Source: Planctomycetota bacterium (lineage in GTDB: Bacteria; Planctomycetota; UBA1135). From it: 60,670 bases of DNA. Position 1 is the first letter of the stretch, and the number at the start of each line of letters is the position of its first letter. Where the stretch lies: contig JAQBXR010000016.1 of assembly GCA_027623295.1 (NCBI GenBank), positions 1 to 60,670 on the forward strand, written 5' to 3'. Below are positions 16,471 through 24,602 of the stretch, one piece after another. The position numbers were made by a program, and so were the translations under genes. Below the pieces are notes generated by a model, which saw only the letters and a list, made by a program, of their open reading frames with translations, was not told the origin of the DNA and made no database searches.

Positions 16471-17762
16471 ACTTTCACCAACTTCGCACTAGGTGCCAAA
16501 AGATAAACCGAGTCCGCCTTAAAGCGCCGTGCTGCCTCCGCGATTTCGCCGGGCTTTAATTCCTGCAACATCTTCGCGCGCTCTGCTGGTGTACGATGTA
16601 ATCCGGCCCAATGCTCGCGCAAATGATAGTTTGCAAGGCGTCCTCCGGAATCGGCAAGAGCGCGCAAACGATCGAGGTGGTTGACCAAAGCGAACTGAAT
16701 TTCTTCTTCGGTTGGGCCGTTCTCCTGCAAATCCTTGAGTTGCGCTTCGACTTCATCGCGCACTTCTTCGTAGGCCTCTCCATCGATTCCTGCGGACACG
16801 GTCATGAGTCCTTTTTGTGAGCGCAACATGGCATAAATACCATACGCCAAGGATTTTTCTTCGCGCACCACCCGGAACAAACGACCATGTGCGCCACCGC
16901 CAAGAATACTACATGCCAACCCCAAAGCCTCGTGCTCGCGATGCGTTTCCGGCTGCTCAAAACGATAGCCATAATGAAACTGCGCTTGCTCCATGGGTAA
17001 CTCTTCGCGGAATTCGCGCAGAGCGCCAGGAGTACGGAACACGACCTCTGGCTGTGCAGGGATCGCTTTGCGTCGGCCGAACCAATCTTTGAGCCAGGTC
17101 TCAACCAGGTCGACATCGCAGGGGCCAACGGCAATGCAGGTAATTTTTGCGTCTTGCAGCAGATGCAAGCGAGCTGCTTCTAGGTCATCGGCAGTCAGGG
17201 CGTGTATGGCCGCTTCCGAATCCCAAGGCAATAAGCCATAAGGTTCGCCCTCACACATTTGCTCGAGGAAGCGTTCCTCCGCATAGGAAGAGCGATCGTC
17301 CTTGCGTTCACGAATTCGCTTCAAAGCAGAGCTGCGTTCCCGCTCCAAAGTCTCGACATCGTAAGCGGAACCATTGGCACCTCGACGTGGCTTATCCAAG
17401 AGGCCACGTGCTAAGCCTAATAGGCGTGGCTGCACCAATTCTTCGGGCGGCAAAAAGCGGTCACCCACCCAGCCCAAGTTCATGGTCACCCTATGCGACT
17501 CCAAGGAACGATCGGCATACAGCGAGCAGTTGGCCCCATACAGGTCCTGCAAAGTGCGGGTAATCTGTAGCCGGCTCGGCAAGGTGTCGGTGCCCTGGGT
17601 CAGCACCTCGGCCAGCAAGGTGCGTGCTGCCCTGCCACTGTCCAAAGGCATGTCCATGGAAAGGCTCAGCTGGGCACGCTTAAAGCGCGGCTCGGGCAAG
17701 CACAAGAGTTCTACCCCCTCAGCGGGTGAACGGAGTTCAGGAATGGTCTGCAAAAAGGCCAT
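16467..17762 (-). CDS. M16 family peptidase-like protein lacking the zinc motif (YmfF-like)
   Basis: 431 residues with the M16 fold: MPLDSGRAARTLLAEVLTQGTDTLPSR takes the place where HxxEH would lie, and the C-terminal half carries the conserved R-Y-like segment (REEKSLAYGIYAMLRSQKGLMTVSAGID). No HxxEH or related zinc motif is present, so it is probably the non-catalytic, substrate-binding half of a heterodimer with the next gene. It is first in the operon M16-beta, M16-alpha, miaA. A divergent exported-protein gene starts 36 bp away. Confidence 0.87.
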   Translation of the reverse strand: MAFLQTIPELRSPAEGVELLCLPEPRFKRAQLSLSMDMPLDSGRAARTLLAEVLTQGTDTLPSRLQITRTLQDLYGANCSLYADRSLESHRVTMNLGWVGDRFLPPEELVQPRLLGLARGLLDKPRRGANGSAYDVETLERERSSALKRIRERKDDRSSYAEERFLEQMCEGEPYGLLPWDSEAAIHALTADDLEAARLHLLQDAKITCIAVGPCDVDLVETWLKDWFGRRKAIPAQPEVVFRTPGALREFREELPMEQAQFHYGYRFEQPETHREHEALGLACSILGGGAHGRLFRVVREEKSLAYGIYAMLRSQKGLMTVSAGIDGEAYEEVRDEVEAQLKDLQENGPTEEEIQFALVNHLDRLRALADSGGRLANYHLREHWAGLHRTPAERAKMLQELKPGEIAEAARRFKADSVYLLAPSAKLVKV

Positions 17763-17797
17763 GTGTTGCGTATCCTATTCTGTCGCGACCAATTCCA

Positions 17798-18691
17798 ATG
17801 CTGATTTGCCTACTTAGCCTGTTACTTTTTCAACAACCCGCACCCGTCGAGGTGATCGAGGTTGCGGAACCCCCGATCGAAGCTCCAGCCGAAGCCCAGG
17901 AGCCTGGGAAAGAAATTTCCGCGCCGGTCCCTGAGGTTTTGGTGGAACTTCCGCCCGACACTTCCAAGGAGGCCGCTGCGCTCATGGCCAAGGTTGCTGC
18001 AGATCAGTTTCCCACTGGAAAGGGCAAACTGGTCGATGGCCTCAACATGAAGGTGGAGGCGGAAGAGCATGGTGAGCATCCGCACGTGATCAGTTTTACT
18101 GTCATTTACACCAAGTTTGGCGCCGAGCAGTTGGAACTGATTATTGAAGACCCAGAGCGCGGCGGCACCGTGGCCAAGGGTTTTGATGGTCGCGACTACT
18201 GGCTACGTGAAGGCTTACGCGAAGGAGAAGGCAAGGCTCAAATCTTGTCCGGACATGAATTCACCAAAGACCGTGAGGCGGTTGACGACGCCATGAATCT
18301 TTGCTCCGACTTGCTGCTCTTGGTAGACATTCACGGCCTGGAACGGCGCCAGCCGCCTGAAGCGCTAAGCGTTTTAGAAAGCGGCGCACGCGTTCTTTCT
18401 GGCAGCCTACGTCGTCACTCCAGCCAGCTCTGGGATTACAGTCTGGTGATTCCCGCCAACAGCTTGGAACCTTCTGCTTTAGAAGTGCGCCATTGGACTC
18501 CCGCAGAAGTCGATGCCGATGGCGTCGAAACCAAAGCAGCGGTGCTTTTGTATCAGCGCTTTGAAATGAGTTTCTACAAGCGCTTTGACGGGCGCAATGT
18601 TCCGCAAGCCATCGATGTCTTCCACTCCCTCGATAGCGAACTCCCGGATCAGTCCATCATCTTGGACCGCTTCCATTGGAGTAGTCACTAA
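17798..18691 (+). CDS. Exported protein of unknown function
   Basis: The start is ATG 17798 (297 residues), because the codons just after it encode a short signal peptide (MLICLLSLLLFQQPAP) while the upstream extension overlaps the divergent M16 gene. After cleavage comes a Pro/Glu-rich stretch (about 15-50), then a globular domain of mixed beta and helix (about 60-297) with FTVIYTKFGAEQLELIIEDPERGG and HWTPAEVDADGVETKAAV. I do not recognise the family. The LolA/outer-membrane lipoprotein carrier or DUF-type beta-sandwich found in PVC bacteria is a possibility I cannot support further. It is convergent with mutL, 10 bp between stops. Confidence 0.75.
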   Translation: MLICLLSLLLFQQPAPVEVIEVAEPPIEAPAEAQEPGKEISAPVPEVLVELPPDTSKEAAALMAKVAADQFPTGKGKLVDGLNMKVEAEEHGEHPHVISFTVIYTKFGAEQLELIIEDPERGGTVAKGFDGRDYWLREGLREGEGKAQILSGHEFTKDREAVDDAMNLCSDLLLLVDIHGLERRQPPEALSVLESGARVLSGSLRRHSSQLWDYSLVIPANSLEPSALEVRHWTPAEVDADGVETKAAVLLYQRFEMSFYKRFDGRNVPQAIDVFHSLDSELPDQSIILDRFHWSSH

Positions 18692-18701
18692 GCAGTTTGA
18701 C

Positions 18702-20435
18702 TTAACGTCGGTAGAAGGCGCGCTCTAAGTCTTCTATCGACAAAAAGACGCGTACCGGACGTCCGTGGGCGCAGGTGCGGTCTTGTGGAAGATGCGCGCC
18801 GCGTTTGATGAGGTCTTCCAGTGCGGTGGCGTCTAGGTGGTCGCCGGCCATGACTGCGCCGCGGCAGGACATGGAGAAGAGCATCTCTTCCTGGATTTGA
18901 TCTGGAGAGGCCTCGCGAAAGCTACCGGCAATATCTAGCAAATCGCGCACCAGTTTTTCCGGATGCAAACGCTGCAGGCGGGCTGGAACCCCCCGAATCG
19001 CGAGGGTGGTTTCGCCAAAAGCCTCGATGTCCACCCCAAGCTTTAAGAAGGTCTCGGCTTTGGTCAGCAGGAGATCTAACTCCGTTCGCGAAAGGTCAAC
19101 CAGAGCTGGAACCAGCATAGGTTGCATGATGACTTGGCCCCTCTGCACTTCCTTGCGCAACTCTTCCAGGTTCACCCGTTCGTGCAGCGCATGTTGATCG
19201 ATAATCTCTACGCCACCGGCAACCGCGCGGAAAAGAAAAGTATTGGCAACCGAAAGGAACTGCCCCTTGCCACGATCTTCCTCTGCAACTTCCATAGGCA
19301 AAAACGGGGCCACTCCATCGGGCAGCTTTTCCACTGAAATCGATTCGCCTTGCAAGTCGTCGGCACGCTGCCAGGACGGTGCCGGAAAACTGCGCGTTTC
19401 CTGCATGGCGCTAGATCCGATAGCACCCACGGCGCGTGTCGCCCAGGGTGCAGAAGCTAAACCGCGTCGCAGGGTGTTCACTACCGTGCCGAAAACTATG
19501 CGTTCATCTCGGAAACGCACTTCGGTCTTCTGCGGATGCACATTCACGTCAACCCGATTGGGGTGGATGTGCAAAGCCAAAAACAAAGTGGGGTAATGTC
19601 CGATGGGGACAAACTCTTTCACGCCTTCCCGCACGGCACGAAGCAGACTTGCATCGCGCACCCAACGGCCATTCAGGAAAAGATGCACGCGGCGGGCATC
19701 ACGGCGAGCGCTTTCTGGAGGGCCAATCCTTGCGCTGCATGAAAGAGGATCTCCTTGAGATTCAATTTCCACCATATTCTTGGCCAAGCCTTTCCCAAAG
19801 ACAGCCGCGCAACGGGATTCTAAATCATCTTCGGGGTGCACTTCAAAAGTAAGCTTGCCATCGTGTTCGAAACGAAAGCCAATACCCTCGTGCACCAATG
19901 CCAAGCGTTCCACCCAAGCTTGCGCATGCGCAGCCTCGGTGGAAGGGCGTTTCATGAACTTACGCCGCGCAGGTAACTCGGCGAATAAATCCTCCACCAA
20001 GAAGCGCGTGCCCTTCGGTGAAGAGGCTTCGTGGGGTTCTCCAATGCGGCCAAAGTTCACTTCTAGCGCAGTACCCGCCCGACACTCTGGAGTTCTCGAA
20101 ACCACCCGTAAACGTGCCACCGAGGCAATCGATGCCAAGGCTTCTCCACGGAATCCCAGAGAAGCAATCGCCTCTAAATCGGACGGCACGCTCAACTTAG
20201 AAGTTGCATGGGAAGTGACCGCCAAGAGCAAATCTTCCGGCGCGATACCACTGCCATTGTCGCGCACTTCAATCTTGCGCGCGCCGCCTTCTTCCAAGGA
20301 AACCTCAATCCGGGTAGCTCCGGCGTCAATGGCGTTCTCCACCATCTCCTTCACTACCGAAGCCGGTCGTTCTACCACTTCCCCCGCCGCGATTTGATCA
20401 ATGACTACGGAGTCTAGTTTATGAATGCGACTCAT
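18702..20435 (-). CDS. mutL: DNA mismatch repair protein MutL with endonuclease motif
   Basis: 577 residues. The N-terminal GHKL ATPase has its hallmark motifs: AGEVVERPASVVKEMVENAIDAG, RDNGSGI, TSHATSK and GFRGEAL. The C-terminal dimerisation domain carries D-Q-H-A-x2-E-x4-E (IIDQHALHERVNLE), followed by SCRGAVMAGD and CAHGRPVRV. These motifs mark MutL proteins with latent nicking endonuclease, as in bacteria that lack MutH. Last gene of the ubiE-to-mutL operon; its start overlaps holA by 4 bp (ATGA). Confidence 0.96.
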   Translation of the reverse strand: MSRIHKLDSVVIDQIAAGEVVERPASVVKEMVENAIDAGATRIEVSLEEGGARKIEVRDNGSGIAPEDLLLAVTSHATSKLSVPSDLEAIASLGFRGEALASIASVARLRVVSRTPECRAGTALEVNFGRIGEPHEASSPKGTRFLVEDLFAELPARRKFMKRPSTEAAHAQAWVERLALVHEGIGFRFEHDGKLTFEVHPEDDLESRCAAVFGKGLAKNMVEIESQGDPLSCSARIGPPESARRDARRVHLFLNGRWVRDASLLRAVREGVKEFVPIGHYPTLFLALHIHPNRVDVNVHPQKTEVRFRDERIVFGTVVNTLRRGLASAPWATRAVGAIGSSAMQETRSFPAPSWQRADDLQGESISVEKLPDGVAPFLPMEVAEEDRGKGQFLSVANTFLFRAVAGGVEIIDQHALHERVNLEELRKEVQRGQVIMQPMLVPALVDLSRTELDLLLTKAETFLKLGVDIEAFGETTLAIRGVPARLQRLHPEKLVRDLLDIAGSFREASPDQIQEEMLFSMSCRGAVMAGDHLDATALEDLIKRGAHLPQDRTCAHGRPVRVFLSIEDLERAFYRR

Positions 20436-21577
20436 GCCTGCCTCCGCCGCATCGTGCGGAAAGCAAGAAACTCTAAAGCTGCATTACTATCGCGCCAACC
20501 GGACATTTTTACGTTTTCCTCGGCTTCGACTAGTGCTGCAAGCACAGCATTGAGATGTTCCGCGCTCGCAACTTGCAAACGCTTTTGCATGCGGTTCACT
20601 ACCGGCATGCTTGGACGCGAACCCACCGCAGTGAGCGCATCTTCCAGACTCATTCCGGATTGCACACTTTCCAGAATACTCACAGTCTTTTTATGCTCTC
20701 GGGTAACCGCACCCACAATCATGCTGAAGGCATCGCGTGCACTGACGCGGCGGCCATCCCATGAGCGTAAACCATGGCGCGAGAGTTGGCCGATGAGACG
20801 CAGGGTTTGCGCGGCATCACCGGCTAGCACGGCATCGGCGAAATCAAAGGCGGAACCTTCTGCACTTTGCGCGGCCACACGGCGTACTTCTTCTTCACCA
20901 ATGCTGTCTTCTCCAAGCATGCTGAAGTGCTCCAGTGCCTGGATCAAATCATTCGGGCGCGAACCTGCGAGCTGCACCAACAAACCAGATGCGCCGCGCT
21001 GCAGTTTCAACTTCCGTTCGCGCGCTTCCGCAGTTACGAACAGAGCGGCCTCGCTTGCGTCCGGGTCTGGCTTCCAGGGCGGTGGATCACCGTACAAACC
21101 CCGAAAGCGAACTTTCTCAATGCCCTTTTTACGCGTGGCTGCAAGCGCCTTCATGCCTTTGCCGGTGTTGCCTGCAGCTTGCACGACCATCCATTCGGGC
21201 CCATCGTCGCTGGTGGCGGCAGAGAGGAGCGCATCGGCGAGGCGTGGCCATTTATTCAATGCCTTTGCAGCGCGCCCAAGAACCAGTGCTTGGCGGCTCG
21301 CAAACAGAGATTTGGATGCCAAAAAGGATTCCAAGATTTCCGGCTGAAAATCTGGAGAACTGGCATCTATATCGAGCAAATCAAGGCCTTCTTGGCTGCG
21401 CCCAAAAGTACGGGCCGCGCGCAACACTTGTTCGCCAAACCACACCTCCTCTTCACCACTAGTCGGCGGCAAAACCAGCATGCAGCGCGGTAAATCGCCC
21501 TGACCAAACCGCGCAACCAATTCGCGGCAAGTCGTGCCCGGATCGGCGGCTCGTTTCTTTCCCGTGGAAGCGCTCAT
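20432..21577 (-). CDS. holA: DNA polymerase III delta subunit (clamp-loader wrench), divergent
   Basis: 381 residues. The N-terminal half resembles a delta subunit (EVWFGEQVLRAARTFGRS...SLFASRQALVLGRAAKAL), the middle has LLVQLAGSRPNDLIQALEHFSMLG, and the C-terminus is the helical collar-type region (EVRRVAAQSAEGSAFDFADAVLAGDAAQTLRLIGQLSRHG). HolA proteins are poorly conserved; here the order of these signatures and the length carry the call. HolA opens the beta clamp. Its neighbour is mutL (4-bp overlaps on both sides), and the operon upstream makes quinones. Confidence 0.72.
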   Translation of the reverse strand: MSASTGKKRAADPGTTCRELVARFGQGDLPRCMLVLPPTSGEEEVWFGEQVLRAARTFGRSQEGLDLLDIDASSPDFQPEILESFLASKSLFASRQALVLGRAAKALNKWPRLADALLSAATSDDGPEWMVVQAAGNTGKGMKALAATRKKGIEKVRFRGLYGDPPPWKPDPDASEAALFVTAEARERKLKLQRGASGLLVQLAGSRPNDLIQALEHFSMLGEDSIGEEEVRRVAAQSAEGSAFDFADAVLAGDAAQTLRLIGQLSRHGLRSWDGRRVSARDAFSMIVGAVTREHKKTVSILESVQSGMSLEDALTAVGSRPSMPVVNRMQKRLQVASAEHLNAVLAALVEAEENVKMSGWRDSNAALEFLAFRTMRRRQA

Positions 21578-22446
21578 GCGTCCAGGTTAAGGCTTGCGAG
21601 GTCAAGCCACAAGGCCGAGAAGAAAACCACGCCGACCCATGCATTGATGCGGAAGAAGACCACGGGGACGCGGTGCAGGCGATCGCCGCGTAGCAGCCAA
21701 TGCTGGAACAAGAAAATGGCCAATACGAGACCTAAACCACTGAAATATGCAATTCCAGCTTCTAACTGCCGCCCCACTTGCAACCATGCCAAAAAGGCCA
21801 CGACATAACACAACATGGAGGCGAAACGCGTAGCGCTGCTGCCGAAGCGCGCTGGAAAGGAATGCAATCCCTCTTTGCGGTCGTGGTCAACATCTTGCAA
21901 AGCATAGAGCAGATCAAAACCAGCCACCCAGGTGAGCACCCCGGCGCCAATCCACAGGGGAATCCCCCACGCGCCATCGAAATCTTTTGCAACCGCCAAC
22001 CAAGCACCCGCCGGGGCGATGCCAAGTGCCAAGCCAAGTCCAAAGTGGCAAAACCAGCCGTAGCGCTTTAGCCGCGAATAGCCGAGTAGCACGCCGAGCA
22101 CGGGCAAAGACAGCCACCCACATAAGGGCGACAACCAAGCTGCTGTAGCTACGAAAAGAAAACTGCAGAGGGCGGTAAAGAGAACCGCATAACGCAAACT
22201 CAACTGACCACTGACCAACGCGCGTTCTTGGGTCCGCGGGTTGGTCGCATCAATGTCACGGTCGACCACACGATTAAAGGCCATGGCGGCACTGCGCGCG
22301 GCAACCGCTGCAATCAGAATTCCGCTGAGATCGGCAAGATTGGGCATGCCTTGGGCCGCAATCCATGCGCCAGACAAAGCAAAGGGTAGCGCAAAAATCG
22401 AGTGTTCAAACTTGATCATGCGCAGGGTGGTCTGCAGCGAACTCAT
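21574..22446 (-). CDS. UbiA-family polyprenyltransferase (4-hydroxybenzoate or MqnP type)
   Basis: 290 residues from ATG 22446; a 20-residue upstream extension overlaps ubiX and is not family-like. It is an integral membrane prenyltransferase with about eight or nine helices and both Asp-rich motifs: NRVVDRDIDATNPRT (first, N-x3-D-x3-D) and LQDVDHDRKEG (second). It joins a polyprenyl tail to an aromatic ring in ubiquinone or menaquinone synthesis. With ubiX and ubiE next to it and no men genes visible, the futalosine menaquinone route (MqnP role) is as likely as ubiquinone. It overlaps holA and ubiX by 4 bp each. Confidence 0.9.
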   Translation of the reverse strand: MSSLQTTLRMIKFEHSIFALPFALSGAWIAAQGMPNLADLSGILIAAVAARSAAMAFNRVVDRDIDATNPRTQERALVSGQLSLRYAVLFTALCSFLFVATAAWLSPLCGWLSLPVLGVLLGYSRLKRYGWFCHFGLGLALGIAPAGAWLAVAKDFDGAWGIPLWIGAGVLTWVAGFDLLYALQDVDHDRKEGLHSFPARFGSSATRFASMLCYVVAFLAWLQVGRQLEAGIAYFSGLGLVLAIFLFQHWLLRGDRLHRVPVVFFRINAWVGVVFFSALWLDLASLNLDA

Positions 22447-23066
22447 TCCTGCATTCCTACTCCGCCGTCCCATGCTGGAATGGCATCTTGCGGCACCCCA
22501 CAGCAACCCAAAATTTTGGCGCAGAGGTGATTGACCAGGTCGTCAATCGATTTCGGTTGGAAGTAGAAGCCAGGTGCCGCGGGCAGGATGGTGGCACCTG
22601 CCCAAGCGAGGCGCGAAAGGTGATCCAAGTGCAGGCGCGATAATGGAGTTTCGCGCGGGACCACCACCAGTTTTTTGCCTTCTTTCAAAGCCACTTGCGC
22701 AGCACGTTCAATCAGGTTTGCGGCCGAGCCATGGGCAATGCCACCCAGAGTACTCAGCGAGCATGGCACCAATAAAACGGTATCGCCGATGGCGGTTCCA
22801 GACGCTGGCGGAGCGCCGATATCGCGATGCGACCAAAGGGTGATTCCGGTTGGGTCAACCTTGGGTTCCAACAGCACCGATGGACAATCCTTCAGCACGA
22901 TGCCCAGCTCTTCTTGCAGCACGCGGCGGGCGGCATTGGAATAAACCAAGTCCACCTCTACCCCAGCTGCATGCAGCATTTGCAGACACCGTCGGGCATA
23001 GGCGGCACCGCTGGCACCACTGACTCCGAGAAACACTTTGCGCACGGGAGAAGCACTGGTAGGCAT
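22443..23066 (-). CDS. ubiX: Flavin prenyltransferase UbiX
   Basis: UbiX makes the prenylated FMN cofactor for UbiD-type decarboxylases. 207 residues from ATG 23066; the longer frame runs into the CPBP gene. Motifs: FLGVSGASGAAYA (FMN-binding loop), VYSNAARRV, APPASGT, LVPCSLSTLGGIAHG, VVVPRETPLSRLHL and LPAAPGFY. No ubiD is in the window. It is placed between the CPBP protease and ubiA with 1-4 bp junctions, part of the quinone half of the operon. Confidence 0.95.
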   Translation of the reverse strand: MPTSASPVRKVFLGVSGASGAAYARRCLQMLHAAGVEVDLVYSNAARRVLQEELGIVLKDCPSVLLEPKVDPTGITLWSHRDIGAPPASGTAIGDTVLLVPCSLSTLGGIAHGSAANLIERAAQVALKEGKKLVVVPRETPLSRLHLDHLSRLAWAGATILPAAPGFYFQPKSIDDLVNHLCAKILGCCGVPQDAIPAWDGGVGMQE

Positions 23067-23067
23067 G

Positions 23068-23805
23068 TTAGGCAAGGAAATAAAGAGAGTCGTAAGCGAA
23101 GTGTGCGTAAACCACCACCGCCAAACCGCGGGTGGCAAACAACAGACCAAAGGCTAGGCCTGCAAGCATACGGAAGCCGAGTACGTCGGCTTCAAAGGCT
23201 TCTGCATGACCATAAAGGCCGTGCGCCATGGCGAAGAAGGCTGAGGAAAGCAGCAGCGCTAGAAGGAAGGAGAGGCGGTTGGCGGTGACATCGCCCGCAA
23301 CCTTGCGGAACAAGAACTGCAAGAGCAGGGCGCCTCCACCGAGGGCTACTCCGCGGAAGAGCAGTTCTTCATACACCCCTGCGCCAGCGGCGAGCGCCAG
23401 GTAGTTCCAGGCGCTCGGGCCGGCCTCCGATTCGGTGGCCATCTGAAGCCACAGCGGACTAGGTTCCAGCGGCAGCCATTGGGTGATCTGAGAAAGTCCC
23501 GGACCGAGCAGTAAGGCCCAACAGAGACCTTCGATCAGAATCATGGCACTTGCTCCGGCCCAGGCGAGCTTCAACTCATGAATACGTCCCAAGGCCCATA
23601 ACAAGCCAAGCACCAGGAAACTCCACAGCGCGAGGATGCCTGCATTGCCCACCTTTGCCAGAATAGTTTCGACTAGGAAGAAGGCATCGCTCATTTCCTC
23701 CCTGCGTCCACCGAGGTGAATCAGGACTAGAGGTAACAAAGCGAGCAGGGTGACGGCAGGATCGCGCCGCGCTTCCCCCAAACGGTGTATTTCCGATTTA
23801 GTCAA
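23068..23805 (-). CDS. CPBP-family intramembrane metalloprotease (CAAX/Abi type)
   Basis: About 245 residues with six or more hydrophobic segments. Conserved motifs of the CPBP (Rce1-like) family are present: GVYEELLFRG (EExxxR), FFAMAHG (conserved His) and HFAYDSL (second His). Some members process prenylated proteins or bacteriocins, others are scaffolds; the bacterial role is usually unknown. Start codon is uncertain. I prefer TTG 23805, which overlaps the ubiE stop by 8 bp; a rarer ATT would be 12 bases upstream. Its placement inside a quinone-prenylation operon is notable. Confidence 0.85.
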   Translation of the reverse strand: MTKSEIHRLGEARRDPAVTLLALLPLVLIHLGGRREEMSDAFFLVETILAKVGNAGILALWSFLVLGLLWALGRIHELKLAWAGASAMILIEGLCWALLLGPGLSQITQWLPLEPSPLWLQMATESEAGPSAWNYLALAAGAGVYEELLFRGVALGGGALLLQFLFRKVAGDVTANRLSFLLALLLSSAFFAMAHGLYGHAEAFEADVLGFRMLAGLAFGLLFATRGLAVVVYAHFAYDSLYFLA

Positions 23806-24496
23806 TGCGCTCTCCAATTAACAAGCGGGCGACACCACCGGTTAAGGCTTGATCACACACCACGCGGAATCCGGCATCTTCCATCCAAGCGGCGAACTGC
23901 TCGGAACTCGCGAATTGGTCTACGCTTTCGGGCAAGTAGCGATAAGCCCCAGTGCGTCCGGCGCGTACGACTTTGGCAATCAGCGGCAGAACGTGCAAAA
24001 AGTAAAAGCGGAACATGCCGCGCCAGACCGGATTGGGAATGGGGAAAAACTCCAACACCGCAATTTTTCCTCCAGGCTGCAACACGCGATGGCATTCACG
24101 CAAAGCCTTTTGGGGGTCTTCGACATTGCGAATCCCGAATGCAATACTGACGGCAGCAAACTGTTCCTCGGTGAATGGCAAAGCTTGTGCATCGGCTTGC
24201 ACCCATGGAATGCTTTGCTTCACGTTTTCCTTACGACGCTGTGCAACCGACAACATGGGAAGAGTGAAGTCTGCGCCGCATACTTTTGCGCCGCTTGTGG
24301 AGAAGGCAAAAGCCAAGTCACCGGTGCCACAGCAAAGGTCTAAAACCGCAGACCCAGGGGCCAACGCAAGACGACGAATCGCCCGTTTTCGCCATGAACG
24401 GTCGATTCCAAAACTCAGTAGGCGGTTCAGGAAGTCATACCGCGGAGCGATCTCGCCGAACATCGCCTGCATTTCCTGGCCTGGAGGGGCAGACAT
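23798..24496 (-). CDS. ubiE: Demethylmenaquinone/ubiquinone C-methyltransferase
   Basis: UbiE/MenG methylates the quinone ring with SAM. 232 residues, family length. Motifs: MFGEIAPRYDFLNRLLSFGIDRSWRK (family N-terminus), VLDLCCGTGDLAF (SAM motif I), IAFGIRNVEDPQKAL (UbiE signature) and RVLQPGGKIAVLEF (motif III). First gene of the leftward operon ubiE - CPBP - ubiX - ubiA - holA - mutL, after the terminator of the giant lipoprotein gene. No evident Shine-Dalgarno. Confidence 0.96.
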   Translation of the reverse strand: MSAPPGQEMQAMFGEIAPRYDFLNRLLSFGIDRSWRKRAIRRLALAPGSAVLDLCCGTGDLAFAFSTSGAKVCGADFTLPMLSVAQRRKENVKQSIPWVQADAQALPFTEEQFAAVSIAFGIRNVEDPQKALRECHRVLQPGGKIAVLEFFPIPNPVWRGMFRFYFLHVLPLIAKVVRAGRTGAYRYLPESVDQFASSEQFAAWMEDAGFRVVCDQALTGGVARLLIGERID

Positions 24497-24541
24497 GCGC
24501 GCATTGTCCCCTATCTAAGTGCCAGGGTAAAGCCGCTCATG

Positions 24542-24582
24542 AAAAAAGGCCCGGCCACTTCCCAAAGGAAGAGGCCGGGCCT
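24542..24582 (-). terminator. Rho-independent terminator of the giant lipoprotein gene
   Basis: On the minus strand AGGCCCGGCC and GGCCGGGCC form a GC-rich stem, extended by CTTCC/GGAAG, around a TTTG loop, and are followed by a T6 run. It ends transcription of the 24603-27749 gene before ubiE. Confidence 0.93.
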
Positions 24583-24602
24583 GGAGCAGGACGAATCCTG
24601 AC

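Noticed and set aside
20867..21493. Long open frames on the plus strand opposite holA and mutL
   Set aside because: They mirror the codon structure of the minus-strand genes and encode Arg/Ser/Cys-rich sequences with no motif.
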